DNA of 64,000 nucleotides from Asterias rubens (Eukaryota > Echinodermata > Asteroidea > Forcipulatida > Asteriidae): contig NC_047070.1 in assembly GCF_902459465.1 (NCBI RefSeq), positions 124,001 to 188,000 on the forward strand, read 5' to 3'. The position numbers and the translations under genes are program-made. Shown in pieces: positions 21,901 to 34,110 of this stretch (its first letter is position 1; each line of letters begins with the position of its first letter). The notes beneath the pieces are model-generated. The model ran no database searches. It was not told where the DNA came from and saw nothing but the letters and a program-made list of their open reading frames with translations.

Positions 21901-23093
21901 AAAAATAGAAAACAAAATATAAAAACAAGTTGGTGTCCACTTCGAGTTAAGTATAATAAAAATAGTTTTTAAGATTCCATTAAATGATGGCAAACTTTTA
22001 TTATTTCTAGGTTTACCAAACCCTGAAAGTTGAGAATGTCAATTTCTGCATGCTACAATGCACCAGTGCCTATCCATTGGAGCCAGAAGATGTGCATCTT
22101 AGAATTCTTGAGGTAAAATTAAGATTTAATTCAACATCATTTCAAATTGGTCAGTGTAGTATTGGGCTGTCAATTTTCAACATAAATATAGATTGGGTAT
22201 TTAGAGTTAAGTGGTCTTCGTTGTCCAGAGGTTGAGAAGGTATAGTAACCTTGAAATATTATTGACAAAAACCCAGGGATATTTTGGGCATATTATAATA
22301 TTTATTATAATGTTGTATGTTTTGTTTTTATTTTGCAGGAATACAAGAAGGAGTTTCCAGACATTCCGATTGGTTATTCAGGTCATGAGAGTGGACAAAC
22401 AATCACCCTAGGTGCCGTTGCTTTGGGAGCTAAAGTAATAGAGAGGCATATAACACTAGACAAAACCTGGAAGGGCAGTGACCATGAAGCGTCTTTAGGT
22501 GGGTTCAGTTTCAAATAGAAGAAATTGGGTGTGTCTTAGAATATGGATTTTTGTTTGATCAATGTGTGTTTTACCATGTTGCTTTCATCTTAACTCTTTA
22601 TTTCACAGAACCACATGAACTGAAGGAGCTTATCACAAAAATCAGGTTTCTTGAAAGAGCCTTGGGGTCAAGGGTTAAAGAGATGCGACAATGTGAGCTT
22701 GCTTGTCATAACAAGGTAAGAACCAACACAAAAAGAATCCGTAATAAACCAAAAAAATATAACAGAAACCAGCCATTGGAGAAACAGGTTTTAGAAAACT
22801 TAATTACACATCAAACTTTGCCCTGCGTTTATGTTAATAAATCAAAGTTCACATTTTGTGGGATTCCATTTGCATACTGTTGAATGTATTTTTCTGTATA
22901 GCTTGGTAAGAGTGTAGTTGCTGCAAAGGACATCCCAGAAGGGACCATTCTTTCTGAAGATATGCTGACTGTGAAAGTTGCAGAACCCAAGGGCTATGCT
23001 CCGGAAAACATCTATGACTTGATTGGTCAGAAAACATTAAAAGCTTTTGAATATGATGATTCAGTTCAGGAGGAAGATGTTACTAAAGCTTAG
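18916..23093 (+). CDS. NANS: Sialic acid synthase (N-acetylneuraminate-9-phosphate synthase), complete, 7 exons
   Basis: This cytosolic enzyme condenses N-acetylmannosamine-6-phosphate with phosphoenolpyruvate to give Neu5Ac-9-phosphate. Exons are 18916-19047, 19974-20189, 20619-20771, 22011-22112, 22339-22498, 22609-22715 and 22902-23093. Every junction is AG/GT and the frame is continuous (phase 0 except exon 5/6, phase 1), giving 353 residues against 359 in human. It starts MPLEFEIAPGR as in vertebrates. The NeuB barrel shows AEIGQNHQGD (23-32), CAKFQKSEL, GKTYGEHKR, EFSHDQY, FTASGMDE, FFKVGSGDTNN, SSGMQSMDTM, LQCTSAYPL, IPIGYSGHE, RHITLDKTWKGSDH. Exon 7 alone (291-353) encodes the antifreeze-like SAF domain (LGKSVVAAKDIPEGTIL, MLTVKVAEPKGY). 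All signature motifs are intact. A candidate polyadenylation signal aataaa lies near 23656. Confidence 0.96.
20250..20300. repeat. (AAT)n microsatellite in NANS intron 2
   Basis: About 15 trinucleotide units (taataataat with interrupting aac) follow the donor of NANS exon 2. A second simple repeat, (aaac)n at about 20801-20818, lies in intron 3. Confidence 0.9.
21263..21860. mobile_element. TTAA-flanked MITE of about 598 bp in NANS intron 3
   Basis: The left end is TTAA then AGTCACCTGGAA (21263-21278); the right end is TTCCAGGTGACT then TTAA (21845-21860), a perfect 12-base inverted repeat inside TTAA, indicating piggyBac-type insertion. Weaker subterminal symmetry continues inward. Inner sequences tgatgtcaatcgaggcag (21419-21436) and ctcgattgacatcacgaac (21680-21698) are also inverted relative to each other. 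No transposase frame is present. Confidence 0.88.
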
Positions 23094-23760
23094 TGACAAC
23101 AGTACAACGCCATAATCTCTCAATTAATGGAGGTATTATTCAAACAAATGAAATCTTTCAAATGTTTATTAAGAGTGAGAATGATATAAATATTGTTATA
23201 CTCATCCGGTAAGGAATGATATATAAAATGCATATTTTGTTTGTAATAGTGTTTGATTCTTTAGTGTGAATGCTTAGTGCATTATCTCGAATGGACCAGG
23301 TGTATATTTATTGGGTCACTTTTCCTTAAGTGCCTTGAGATAATTTATTTGGCAACTCATTATTACAGAGACTTCAACCACAGTCATTCCTACTTTCAAA
23401 ATGGCTTTCATTGTTTTAGTTTGGTGTTAATTCGTCAAGGTTTGTGTCAAATTGGTGTACTTGGCACACACATTAAATGTATTATCATTGTTTAAAACCA
23501 CTTCCAAGAAGTGATTGATGTGTGCTATGAATTGGACATTATTTTCTTATTATCATTCAACTACAAAGTAAATTTCTATTAAGCATAAGTATTTCAGACA
23601 CGCAAGACCAAAACGAATTTCACTGTACTAATATTCTTTTTTTGTTATACAAGTGACAATAAATCATTATTCTATTCTATTATCTTCAAATGAGTTAATC
23701 AACAATTACTTTGCTGCAATTCAAATTCACAGAAATGTGCTCTACATAATACCGAATTTA
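23094..23760. other. NANS 3' UTR and flank; nothing further recognised
   Basis: AT-rich sequence with an aataaa near 23656 as a plausible polyadenylation signal. The open frame at 23277-23495 has no family resemblance. Confidence 0.4.
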
Positions 23761-23764
23761 CTAT

Positions 23765-24100
23765 TTATGATTGATGAGAAAACAGAATAAGCCGTTGCAA
23801 ACTTTTTACAAACCAAAAGGACCCATGGTATAAATGCAAAGAAATAGTTAATGGCCCGACATTTCAACCCTCAACCAAGGGTGGGAACGGGGAGAAAAGT
23901 AATTAATTAGTGAATAAAGTAGACTAAAAAGGGGGATATACCCCTATGTGGTAAAAGGCAACAGACGAATACATTGGTCATTTCCTTCTTGGATGTTTAG
24001 ACCATGGGTTTGAATTGTCTGAAGGCGCACAGAGAGACTGTTTCCGAGAAAGACTCTGCTAGGGTCGAAATGTCAGGCCATTAACTACTTAAGACAATTA
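23765..24100. repeat. Opposed pair of hammerhead-like Penelope-type repeat relics
   Basis: On the minus strand near 23850-23880 the motif reads ACCCT, ttggttg, AGGGT (stem II), then GAAA, TGTC, GGGCC. On the plus strand 24046-24079 reads CCGAGAA, A, GACTCT, GCT, AGGGTC (six stem II pairs including one G-U), GAAA, TGTC, AGGCC. Both are followed by attaac sequence. The 3' part (GAAA and cleavage-site region) is intact in both; the CTGANGA core is damaged in both. Upstream flanks such as gttgcaaactttttacaaac are shared with 2990-3005 and 42645, confirming a dispersed family. Confidence 0.5.
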
Positions 24101-26156
24101 TAATTGATGTTAAATATTTTAGCAGCATGTGTCACTAATAGCTTAAACATCTGTCGAAGTTGTGTTTTTTTAGTTTGCATAACAGAAACCCCACCAGATA
24201 AATAAACATGTTTTTCCAGGATTTTAGTTATGTACAAAATATATTATTTGCAATTATTAACAAAAACAAACAAAGATGAAAGCTTTCTGATTCTAATGAA
24301 CAATTGTTTCGTCTGAAATATTGTCAAATCAGAGGAAATAGAAGTCAAGTTGAATGAAGCTTGTTATGAGCGGTCACACAATCTCTAACAATACAAAAAC
24401 GCGGTTTTTATCTTCAATTAAAACGTGTTCAATTTGATGTTATTTTCACAGATTGATCAATGTGTTTAAGGAAAGCAAGAATATATTAATAAGTTATGCT
24501 GTCCCTTTACTTTCTCTATTCAAACATGTCAAATACAATGGTCTCACCATTAACTCAAAAGTAAAGTAACTTCTAGATAATCAAGATTGTAGATGAGAAG
24601 AGAACTTGGAGTAATCATTAAATCTATTCTGAAATTATACTTGATGTCGTAATTGCCTCATTATTTGGTAACGCCTCGTATTAGAATAGTTTAGAAACAT
24701 GGGTGGGTTTGTTGGATTGTCCTTTCCGCATAAATCTGTATAATTAGAACTCTAGTAATGTGAGGCAGCGATTGAAAGACAAATCAAGTATAAGAAAGAT
24801 AAAATCGCGTTGCAGCCCTCACTTTTGAAGGAGGCACTATGGATGATGTAACAATAATGTATAGGACCTCATTGCCATCTTGAAGATGCAAAGTATTGAT
24901 TCATAAATCACTCATGGTTATAAATATCAGCTGCTAGTAACAAACTGCTAATTTGATCAAATCATTATACAATACAAGACTGTGATTGGAGCGTCACGCA
25001 AAGTGTCGTCAGAGACTTCTCTGCGTTAAGATCAAGTTATTAAACATATTCGAGTGGTTTTTAAAAGACTATCACTTAAAATCGCCTTTTGTTGCGCTGT
25101 AGGAACATACAAAGTGGATTGGCAGAACCTATAGTAGTCCAAAATTAAGAGAAAACTTTTCAACACACAGTCCTCGCAAACGGGGAATATATCACAAATC
25201 ACTCCCTTGGGGGACATTTGATGCCCTTGTTTAAATTTAGATTCCCTTACAAATTATTTCGAAAAGACCCACTTTCTGATGACATTAATTTTGATTACTT
25301 CTTTTTTTAAGTTCGCCTAGTAACAAAGAATTGTACACCACTGTTTATATATAAAGTGAGTGTATCTAAACCTTAGGCAGTTTACGCCCTCTAGCGGTGT
25401 TATAACAGATGGCATGCTGCTATTAAAGGTGTGGATGCTCGGACGGCATTTTCTTGATGAAAATATGTGACAATTAAATGTTTTCTCTACAAGTACACAC
25501 TATATTCAGCTGAAATTTCCACAGGTGACATTAATACTATTTTCATTATTGAAAATTCATAATTGGCCAATAAATCAGCATGAAGTTGACAAAAACAGTC
25601 TAAGACTTTACCTTTAATTCCTGAACTTTGAAGGTCTATATGTTTCGTACACTCAGACATGTTACAAAGGTAAAGGAACATAAAATATACCTTACATCAC
25701 AACACACTTTATGCACTAACTTTGTTTTAATTCATTCATTATTATGAATCTTAAAGTATAGGCAAGCCGCCTAAAACATAGCCGCGCTTCGCCGCTCGCG
25801 GTGATAGTCTTTTTTCGTGCGTTACATTTTTGGGGCTGTGTGTGCTATCCGGTGTGCCGCGTGCGCCTTGACTAAAGGCTACCTGAAACATAACGTTCAA
25901 CAATGGGAGTTGTTGTAATTTAAAGCTTGTAACTTAAAACAAAATGTTGTGGTGGGTGACTATTTTAAAAAGTCTCGAAGCTTTATTGTGTGCATGTGAT
26001 CTCAATTGAGGGGCACTAGGGGAGCTAGGGTCCCCACAGCTCCACCATTTTATAGCTCCATGGCCCCACCCACGTCTACGCCACTCCAACATTAAATACT
26101 TGTTCGACAGTCTGAACTCCATGCGCATTCTTTTACATTATTCGTTTATGTGAATC
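24100..26156. other. Intergenic, AT-rich; nothing recognised
   Basis: No exon, RNA gene or clear repeat was seen. Short open frames at 25032-25217, 25487-25681 and 25934-26128 (all minus) are unsupported. A more GC-rich patch occurs near 25780-25870 (gccgcgcttcgccgctcgcg) without a recognisable function. Confidence 0.4.
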
Positions 26157-26523
26157 TTAAAGCCATTGGACACTTTCGGTAAACAGTATTGTCCAAAGGC
26201 CCAAACTTCGTGTATCACAACTGAAAAATAACAAACCTGTGAAAATTTAAAGCTCAATCGGTCATCGGAGTCGGGAGAAAATAACGGGGAAAACCGACCC
26301 TTGTTTCCGCACGTTTCGCCGTGTCATGACATGTGTTTAAAAATACATCCGTAATTCTCGACAACGAGAATTGATAATTGTTTTAATGTTTTCTCGAAAA
26401 ATAATGCATTTCATGGAGTAATATTTCAAGAGAAGTCTTTCACCATTACCTTCTGTAAACCCTGTAAGTTATTTGTAAGTTCTGTGAACTTTTTTCTGTA
26501 CCGAAAGTGTATAATAGCTTTAA
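26157..26523 (+). mobile_element. TTAA-flanked MITE, family B, copy 1
   Basis: The left end is TTAA then AGCCATTGGACACTTTCGGTA; the right end is TACCGAAAGTGTATAATAGCT then TTAA. The interior shares aataacaaacctgtgaaaat and agctcaatcggtcatcgga with family A but otherwise differs (cgtttcgccgtgtcatgaca). A second, better preserved copy is at 54840-55210. It is non-coding. Confidence 0.9.
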
Positions 26524-26821
26524 AGCTTATGCATGCGTTTAATTTAACTTTGAAGAACAGACACATTTGAGGCTCTCTGTATGTATGTACATGCAGTTTA
26601 CAACACGTTGTCAGTCCATACATCCAAGAGAAAAAAACCAACACGCAATTATGTGCATCAAAAAGCCTAAATGAACAATTAATTAGTCGCTGCTGTTTAA
26701 TTAGAATGTGTGAAAAGGAGTACGTGTGTGGATCAAGCTGTTAATCATAAAACCGCACAGGTCGACGAAGTGCGGTGGTGCATGGGGAAACTGGATCATA
26801 CAGGAGCAACTATACTCATAG

Positions 26822-26945
26822 AACAGTTGGTATGACACACTGATCTAGAATTGCAAAGGTCGTGGGTTCGAATCCCACCCGGGTAATTATGCCTGTGATT
26901 TGTTAACTTAGTGTACATAACAGGTGTATATGAGTAAAAATATAG
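26822..26945 (+). mobile_element. tRNA-derived SINE, second copy
   Basis: A tRNA-like head shares gatctagaattgcaaaggtc and T arm gtggg, ttcgaat, cccac (B box GGTTCGAATCC) with the copy near 13200, followed by taattatgcctgtgattt and a diverged tail ending ggtgtatatgagtaaaaata. The D arm is partly lost (cagttggtatgacac). Confidence 0.6.
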
Positions 26946-27280
26946 TTTATGAAACAATACTTATATTCCCAAAATCCAACCATTGTAGCCGAACTGAGGC
27001 CACCGTTTCTGTAACTACCACAACCTTAAAAATGAGGACACGTCTAATAACCAGACTGCCAACTAAACCATGCCACAGTGTGTATAAAGGCAACCCCCAA
27101 TAACGAGGTCCACTTCTATAATTGCCACTGTCGAGTATGGTCCAAAGAGGTTATAATGGTATCAAGAGTACATGAAGTCATAGAAATATAAGTAAAACCA
27201 GCTAAAACATGGGATACTAAAACAAACAAACCGAGTCATGTTTGCATTATCTGAAAACCAAAGTGTTGTCAAATCTTCCA

Positions 27281-27444
27281 TTATCTGCCGATCTAGCCTC
27301 GGCTATGTTCCAATTTCCAATCCAAGTAGATCCTTTATCCTTTCTGTTCTCCATTGTTCTCCATTATCTGCCGATCTAGCCTCGGCTATGTTCCAATTTC
27401 CAATCCAAGTAGATCCTTTATCCTTTCTGTTCTCCATTGTTCAC
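27281..27444 (+). repeat. 83 bp direct duplication, 2 copies
   Basis: The block starting ttatctgccgatctagcctc and ending cctttctgttctccattgtt occurs at 27281 and again at 27364 with almost no differences, so the duplication is recent. The open frame across it (27238-27489) has no recognised family. Confidence 0.9.
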
Positions 27445-27489
27445 TCATCAGCCTTCAATTTCTCATTATTGATTTTGTTTGTGCTGTAA

Positions 27490-28690
27490 TTTTTGCCAGA
27501 CAAGGTACTCGACCATGAAGTTGAACAGTATTGGTCTTTTCATGGAAAGGGTGGGGGGGGGGGGGTGGTAGAGATCAACATTAGAAATGAAGGATTATAT
27601 TGGATGGAGCTAAGGAGGGGCAGGAATATACAATTAATATCGACGAGGATTATTAAGATAAGTCCAGTCCAAGGGTTTGTGTTTGTTTCTTTGGAAACAA
27701 ACTCCAGGAAAACAAAAAACTCCAGATATTGGAGAAGTTGCTAATTCCCGACTCTCTGAAATTCGTGTTTCTCCATCCGCAAAAAAATATATAATAGAAT
27801 ACAAATAGCGTAGGCCATGTAGGCCTACCCTAGTCAATGTATGTGTACATCTTGAAAGAAGAAGGAAAATGATAACTACAAAAATAAAAAAAAATAAATC
27901 CACTATATTGTAAAACGGAAACTGGTGATTACATGTGATTTCTAAAAAAATAAGCTTAGGCCTAATTTGTTTGAGTGGAGTTTCTTGCCACAAATCTGTT
28001 GACAACACAGCGACTTCAACACACACCCATCCGGACCTACTCCTGGCGGACAGACACAATCCCCTCAAGGAAATAACATCCAAAATAGGTTGATATATGA
28101 TTATTTTCCACGCTACAGTTCCTAAAGATACAACACGACTATCACCCACTCGAACCTCAACAACCCTTCTTCTGTAAATCCTACATTGCAAACCCTTAAA
28201 TGTTCTAAACTAATTACACAGTTATTGAAAAGCTTTGAAGGTAAAGTTCGATTTTTTTATCGGAAAACAAATGGCGCTCGACATATATTTTAGGTTAATA
28301 TGAAGGCGTTCTTTTCTCCTAGATCACCTTCTGACGAGGTCAAGTCCCCAACATCTCACTCAAATAAGTAATTAGGACAACCTGTCACACTCTAGTAATT
28401 AATTTGGGAGCTTGTTTGCAACCAAGTACAGTATATCTTAACTACGACAACACGAGAGTCATATTAAAGGAGACTTGGCACCACCCAAACAATTATGAGC
28501 CCAGAGCTTTGCTTACTTCAAAATACACATAATCTTAGATAATATTACGTCAGAAAATTCGTTTTTCGTTATCATACGATACCAGTAATCTATGGTAATA
28601 ACAACCTCGCTCCCAGCCCTATTGCTCTCGAGTATTGTTTGTATGATACTGTTGTTTACGTGGGAAACAAGGTGGGTCTAACGAGGTGAC
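27490..28690. other. Intergenic; a G-run and one weak EGF-like coding relic, otherwise nothing
   Basis: A G run lies at about 27551-27565. On the minus strand, after a possible acceptor (ttatttccttgag, exon start 28063), DCVCPPGVGPDGC can be read, which resembles the end of an EGF-like domain; it has no good donor and no partner exons. A 185-codon minus open frame (27634-28191) overlaps it in another frame and is judged chance. Confidence 0.3.
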
Positions 28691-28695
28691 AGTAA

Positions 28696-28824
28696 GGCCG
28701 TGTCCGAAACGACGACTTCGGCTACAGCTACGTCTAGATCAGCGCGTCTACCAGTATTGAAGAATAGGCAGACGCGCGCGATCTAGCCGTAGCTGTAGCC
28801 GAAGTCGCCGTTTCGGACACGGCC
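28696..28824. mobile_element. Foldback MITE with TAA target duplication (Harbinger-like), 129 bp
   Basis: The left arm GGCCGTGTCCGAAACG, ACGACTTCGGCTACAGCTAC mirrors the right arm GTAGCTGTAGCCGAAGTC, GCCGTTTCGGACACGGCC; the element is nearly one long hairpin with a short loop around agtattgaagaat. TAA flanks both ends (28693-28695 and 28825-28827), as for PIF/Harbinger-type elements. It is much more GC-rich than its surroundings. Confidence 0.85.
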
Positions 28825-28940
28825 TAAGTTTCGTTTACGGTACATCAACAGACAGTCATTAAACCACCATCCCGTAGACAATTCTACAGACATTAGATTC
28901 TTTGTGAAAAATAAACCAAATCAACAAAGTTGGAATGGAA

Positions 28941-28992
28941 CGTGAGGTGTGTGATTAATTCAACATCGTGAGGTGTGTGATTAATTCAACAT
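28941..28992 (+). repeat. 26 bp direct duplication
   Basis: The unit cgtgaggtgtgtgattaatt plus caacat occurs twice in perfect tandem. Confidence 0.95.
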
Positions 28993-29479
28993 GTTGAACA
29001 TTGAGTTCATATCAGAACATCTCAGACTACATTTACAATGTGTGATATTAAGAGTTGGCCAGGAGACTTTAGATATAGATTGCAATGATTTCACCACATG
29101 GCCTACGGTGTAATGGAAAGGCCATCGGCATGTCGGAATCCCTGGGGTTATTCGTATAGGTAGTGTCAGCAATAAACCAGACCACACAGGCACGACTCCC
29201 TTTACCCACGATTCACACTATATGTTTCTTATTGTACGGACAATAACCTCACCCTCCGTAGCGAATTCTATTCATATCACAGATATTTATGGGTTAGCCT
29301 TAAACCTGACATGTCGTCGTTTCTATCGGATAGTACCGTGTCATGAAAATACATAGCGACCAATGTATTATTAATAATGTCTATTTCCTTAATGATCCTA
29401 ACCATCTCAAACATTCATGAGATAAATAATTACTCTGCTAAAGGAAGGTTAACATAAGCACATCGGTTCAATGGTTTAG

Positions 29480-30043
29480 TATGATTTATAAATGTTAGCA
29501 TTCAAATCGTTCCACTCTCTACGACATTATAATCATCGACATTCTTTGCTGAGGAAAGACAGGTTTAATTTGCTGCTTTTTGTGTATAAATCACTCACCA
29601 ACAATGCCCCTGCATATATTGATGATCTACTCAAACCATACAATCCTCCTCGCAAACTCCGGTCTTACAATTCTAGTCTCCTTATTGAGCCCATATCCAA
29701 TCATTCATGGGGAGACCGATCTTTCTCACATGCTGCCCCACGCCTATGGAACAAATTGCCAGCACTAGTAAAATCATCTGTTTCTTTAACACAATTTAAG
29801 AAAAACCTTAAGACACATCTTTTCAACCAAGTATTTGAGAAAATGGTTTGATTTCTACCCTTCGATGTTTTCTTTGATATTGCACTTGTATTGTATTTCT
29901 CTTCAACATGTTCTGGATTTCTTCTTAGCTTAGACTTACGTTTCAATTTTGGTTGTAAATATTATTCTTTGTATTTAGCGCCATGAGCACTTTGATGGAT
30001 TTGTGCGCTTTATAAGTTCTCATTACTATTATTATTATTATTA
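29480..30043 (+). pseudogene. 3' fragment of a CR1/L2-like LINE (reverse transcriptase C terminus and tail)
   Basis: The frame 29492-29851 (119 codons) encodes the standard C-terminal region of non-LTR reverse transcriptase ORF2: RFNLLLFVYKSLTNNAPAYI, DLLKPYNPPRKLRS, GDRSFSHAAPRLWNKLP and FKKNLKTHLF. The catalytic domains upstream are absent, so this is a 5'-truncated copy. It is followed by a 3' UTR-like stretch ending tgtgcgctttataagttctc and an (ATT)n tail near 30028-30043, typical for this clade. It looks fairly young, with no stop in the fragment, but is not autonomous. Confidence 0.88.
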
Positions 30044-33000
30044 ATTTGTAATATTGGCAAATTCCTACCGTTGCCAAGAATGAAGGAGTTAAGATATTCA
30101 TTTTCAAAGCCACTCCCTCCAGTAAATACAAATCACTAATTGTTCACACCTTGACTAATTGCTCCTTCTACTAAAAGGGGGTGTGGCTTATAGCCCTACA
30201 TCATTCAATAATGTTCTCCAAATTCAATTCTTCAAATCAAGATCAAATACAAAAGCCGCCAACATACGTCCAGCTGATAACTTGACACCAGGATACTACG
30301 TGCACTGCGTGTAGTTTATGACACTTATGGACATCTATTTAATTATTAATTTCTAGTGTTATTCTTGCCTATGGTGGACATATTACCCGGGGTCGATGGC
30401 TTATCAGAGATAGAGCTCGTCTATACACTGGCCAGTATCATAGACTTTATACTGAAAGCGCATTAAATCCCAAGGAGCTTCCAAAAGTGTCTTGAAGAAT
30501 TCAACTCTGCAGGCAAGAGGCATTTCGGTATACACAGAGAGGATGGGAGGAGGAGAATTATTCTAAGGAGTTCAGTTGTGATTTCAAAGAAAAGACATAA
30601 GCAATAAATAATCATCGTCAGAAATGCCCGATGGTACAATCGTACTCAAATGCAATACTTTGATGTCATTTAGTCATCAAAGAAAATCTGAACTAATTGT
30701 TTATACACCCTTGTTTACATAAGTTTAATAATGATTGTCGTGGAATTTTTTTTATTTTAAGAAATTAATTAGTTTCACAATAATTATCTGACGAAAGAAA
30801 AACCATAAATTAAGTTCCCTTTTTACTGTTCAACCGTTAAGAAGATGCAACAAGTATAATTAGAAATGCTGTTTATGGATAATTACCTTCATCATCATTA
30901 AATTGTCAGAGTTTTCAGCATTGGTACTTTATTCACAAAAGAAAACATCCTCATTGACTAAAGAGGTGCAGTGCGTTTCATCTTACACATTGTTTCATTT
31001 ATTTGATATTTTGTTGCGGTTCTGATTCAAGCAAACAGAAGAATTAGAGCTGAGCAGCGACGATGATTAAATCCATGCTAATTAAGAACCCAGAAGAGTT
31101 TAAACCCAAAATTATAATAAAGTTATCTCGTTTTATACAGCTTAAAGTTGCTCATGACCACTAATTATTCAAATTGACAAAGTCAAGTCTAATCACTCTG
31201 GGCAGTTCATAATTCCACATGAAATTCAAATTAGTATTCCTGTTAGGATTCATATCCCTTTAGTAAAGTAAACAGGTTGATGCCTGCTTACTTTAGAAAG
31301 CCCTGACGGGACAGGATATCCGCTACTTCATTAGTTGTTTGCTTTACATATTCCTCTGGGCTTCTTTAAAAAAATAAAAATAGTGCGCGAAGACATTAAG
31401 GGTGTTTGATGGTAACTCAAAATCCCCTGATTCATCAATATATTTAACGGAAGGTGAAGTGGTTCACATAGTTTAGCACTCCTGGATATCCGTATTATAA
31501 GATTGTAGAAATAATCAAATTTGAAGAAGTTCCTACTGCGTGATAATGTCTTCAATAAAAACAAACTTCTTATTTATTGTAGCCTATATTTGGGTTTCTC
31601 ATTTATTGTTCAGAGCAATAAGACAAAATATAATCACTAATCTTAACACAGGCTATCTTTCCCAAAATGTGAGAGAAAACTCTAAAGTGTGATGCGGGGG
31701 GGGGGGGGGTAGCTTGTTATGGAATTTTGATGAAACATAAAGCATCCACGTCCGCCATTTTTTCTGAAAAGAAAATTGATTCTTTAAGGAAATCTTTGTT
31801 CTTTTCGACCAAAGAAAGTGAGTTTTCCGATCGGTCTTGACCTTGTGTGGCGGCGAAGACACCGGTAAGACATCTTGGCTACCCATGACTCAAGAGATAA
31901 AATCAATCTCATAAGCCAGAGGGGGCCAAGCCCCTGAAAACGAGGTTATTTCAGTAGCTCAGTTTAAATCAATGATGATTATGTTCAAACCTGGTGGTCT
32001 AAACATGAAAACCAAATCAAGCTGCAACTAGATTACACCGGGACCTGGGCTGTAGTATTCAATGCATTCTCTTCTATTATCACATCCACTCCAGGAGTCC
32101 TTATGTATATATTTTGACTGTAAGCAATAATAGGATTGGCAGTAACGGAGCGATTTTTTTCTCCAATCTGCATTCCAATCTTAACGGTAGAGATAGCTTA
32201 CTGGTCAGATGTTACTGTCGTAGCCAGGTGTCAATGCAATTTCCAACAGTGTCAAACAGTAAATACGTTATGTCGCGTACAACAATTAAAATATGGATTA
32301 TTAATGAAACAAACGTTTATTGCAGTGAGATAATGTAAAAACGTCAACTAAAACTAGAAAATAAATAAACATTCTCCCAATCAATCAAGCTGAAATAATA
32401 GTCCAAATCATCTTAGAAATCAACAATTGAACAATGACAGTATTATCTGAATAATCAAAGTACACAATCAACTACAAGTTTGAATTCCTACTCAAGTCAA
32501 TCAGTAGCTTCCTGTAATTGTAATTTATTATGTTATCACTTGAGGTAACGTGATAGTGTCAATGCCATTGAGTTACCACCTGATACACAAAAACCCTTTG
32601 TGAAATATAGCTATTAGTTTGATTTGACGACGACAGTTCATTTCCAGTCTCACTAGCAATGCCAATCAATGGCACCACATTAATTCAAGAGACTCTCTGA
32701 AAATCCCCTACTTTGGGGTCATCCTGACCGACTATAGTGCTGTACAAATCAGACTCGCTTGGTTGGCGACAAACTCCAAGTCTTTCAGAGGAGCTCAGGC
32801 GGCAAATGAGATTGCGCTGTGGTGAAATAACACGCAAATTAAGCAGTCCGTATGCAAGCCATCGTGCCTCATCCCAGCCTAGAAAGCCGCTCCGTTGGCC
32901 GGCCGGCACACTCGCAAGAGATCGGTTTGAATCTATCATCAACGGTCGTCCTAACTGCGGCCATTACAGCAAGAAGTAGAGAAACTCAGAATACCAACAT

Positions 33001-33640
33001 TTCTGAAATCTAGATTTGATGAGTTATATATGGAGAATTTTGAGAGAAGATAAAGATCTGTGTCGTGCGGGATCTGAAAGTTTATCTTATAGGTTATTAA
33101 GATAAGAGGACTATCATGGATGTTCATTTCACCATCAGCTAATTGCAAGGAAGATAATGATCAACGATAACACGCTTGTAAATCAATATCAAAACATTAC
33201 TAAATCATGTTTCCATGTCCAACATTATCTTTGGTATAAATACTTAGAAAAAAAAAGGATTTGTTAATGACTTTTCAGATGACAAAAATAGCACATAGTT
33301 GATGTCTCGGGGTGAATTCTTATCTCTATCGAATTAGGCTACATTATGAAAAGGAAATCCGATTAACCGATAAACGAAAATCCAGACATGTCACATGCCC
33401 TTTTTTATCATGATCACTTTGGCACATGGAAAAGCCATCATCTAAGTTATGCAGGATTCAAACAACTTAGCCAACTACCATATATGAAAGTCAACATGAA
33501 ATCCACATGAGTGACCGTCGATCAGAGAAAGTAGGAATATTTAAAGACAAACTTTCGCCGAACACAACCGCGATTGTTTAAAGCAAGAAGAAGAAGTAGG
33601 TCTCCCAATAAACACTATTTCAAATAGTTGCCCTTTAGTT
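30044..33640. other. Intergenic, AT-rich; nothing firmly recognised
   Basis: A run of about 13 G occurs near 31697-31709. A relatively GC-rich stretch at 32740-32980 has overlapping 80- and 85-codon frames on both strands (plus frame includes LARDRFESIINGRPNCGHYS) without a family match. No RNA gene or dispersed repeat was identified. Confidence 0.35.
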
Positions 33641-33649
33641 GGGCCTGGC

Positions 33650-34110
33650 TTTTTAAGCTAGGATCAGGTTCCACCAAGGCAAACGACACACATGCTCAAG
33701 AACAGAGTGTGCCCTAGTCTGACCTTGCTTTAGCTAGATCAGGAACCAAGAAGGCAAACAACAAACATGCTCAAAGACAGAGTGTGCCCTAGTCTGACCT
33801 TGCTTTAGCTAGATCAGGAACCAAGAAGGCAAACAACACACATGCTCAAAGACAGAGTGTGCCCTAGTCTGACCTTGCTTTAGCTAGATCAGAAACCAAG
33901 AAGGCAAACAACACACATGCTCAAGAACAGAGTGTGCCCTAGTCTGACCTTGCTTTAGCTAGGATCAGGAACCAAGAAGGCAAACAACAAACATGCTCAA
34001 AGACAGAGTGTGCCCTAGTCTGACCTTGCTTTAGCTAGATCAGGAACCAAGAAGGCGAACAAGCCACACTTAGATCAGGAACCAAGAAGGCAAACAAGCC
34101 ACACTTAGAT
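33650..34110 (+). repeat. 75 bp minisatellite, about 6 copies, left part of a composite array
   Basis: The unit runs gatcaggaaccaagaaggca, aacaacacacatgctcaaag, acagagtgtgccctagtctg, accttgctttagcta, with starts near 33656, 33731, 33806, 33881, 33957 and 34033. It shares gaaccaagaaggc(a/g)aaca with the higher-order array that follows. No coding support. Confidence 0.9.

Noticed and set aside
27634-28191. 185-codon minus open frame
   Set aside because: No domain, hydrophobic low-complexity middle, extends through unrelated sequence; judged chance despite its length.
29701-29946. 81-codon minus frame opposite the LINE fragment
   Set aside because: Shadow of the reverse-transcriptase frame on the plus strand.
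32685-32979. Overlapping 80- and 85-codon frames on both strands in a GC-richer patch
   Set aside because: No family match and no clear splice sites; symmetrical openness suggests composition rather than coding. Worth a transcript check only.
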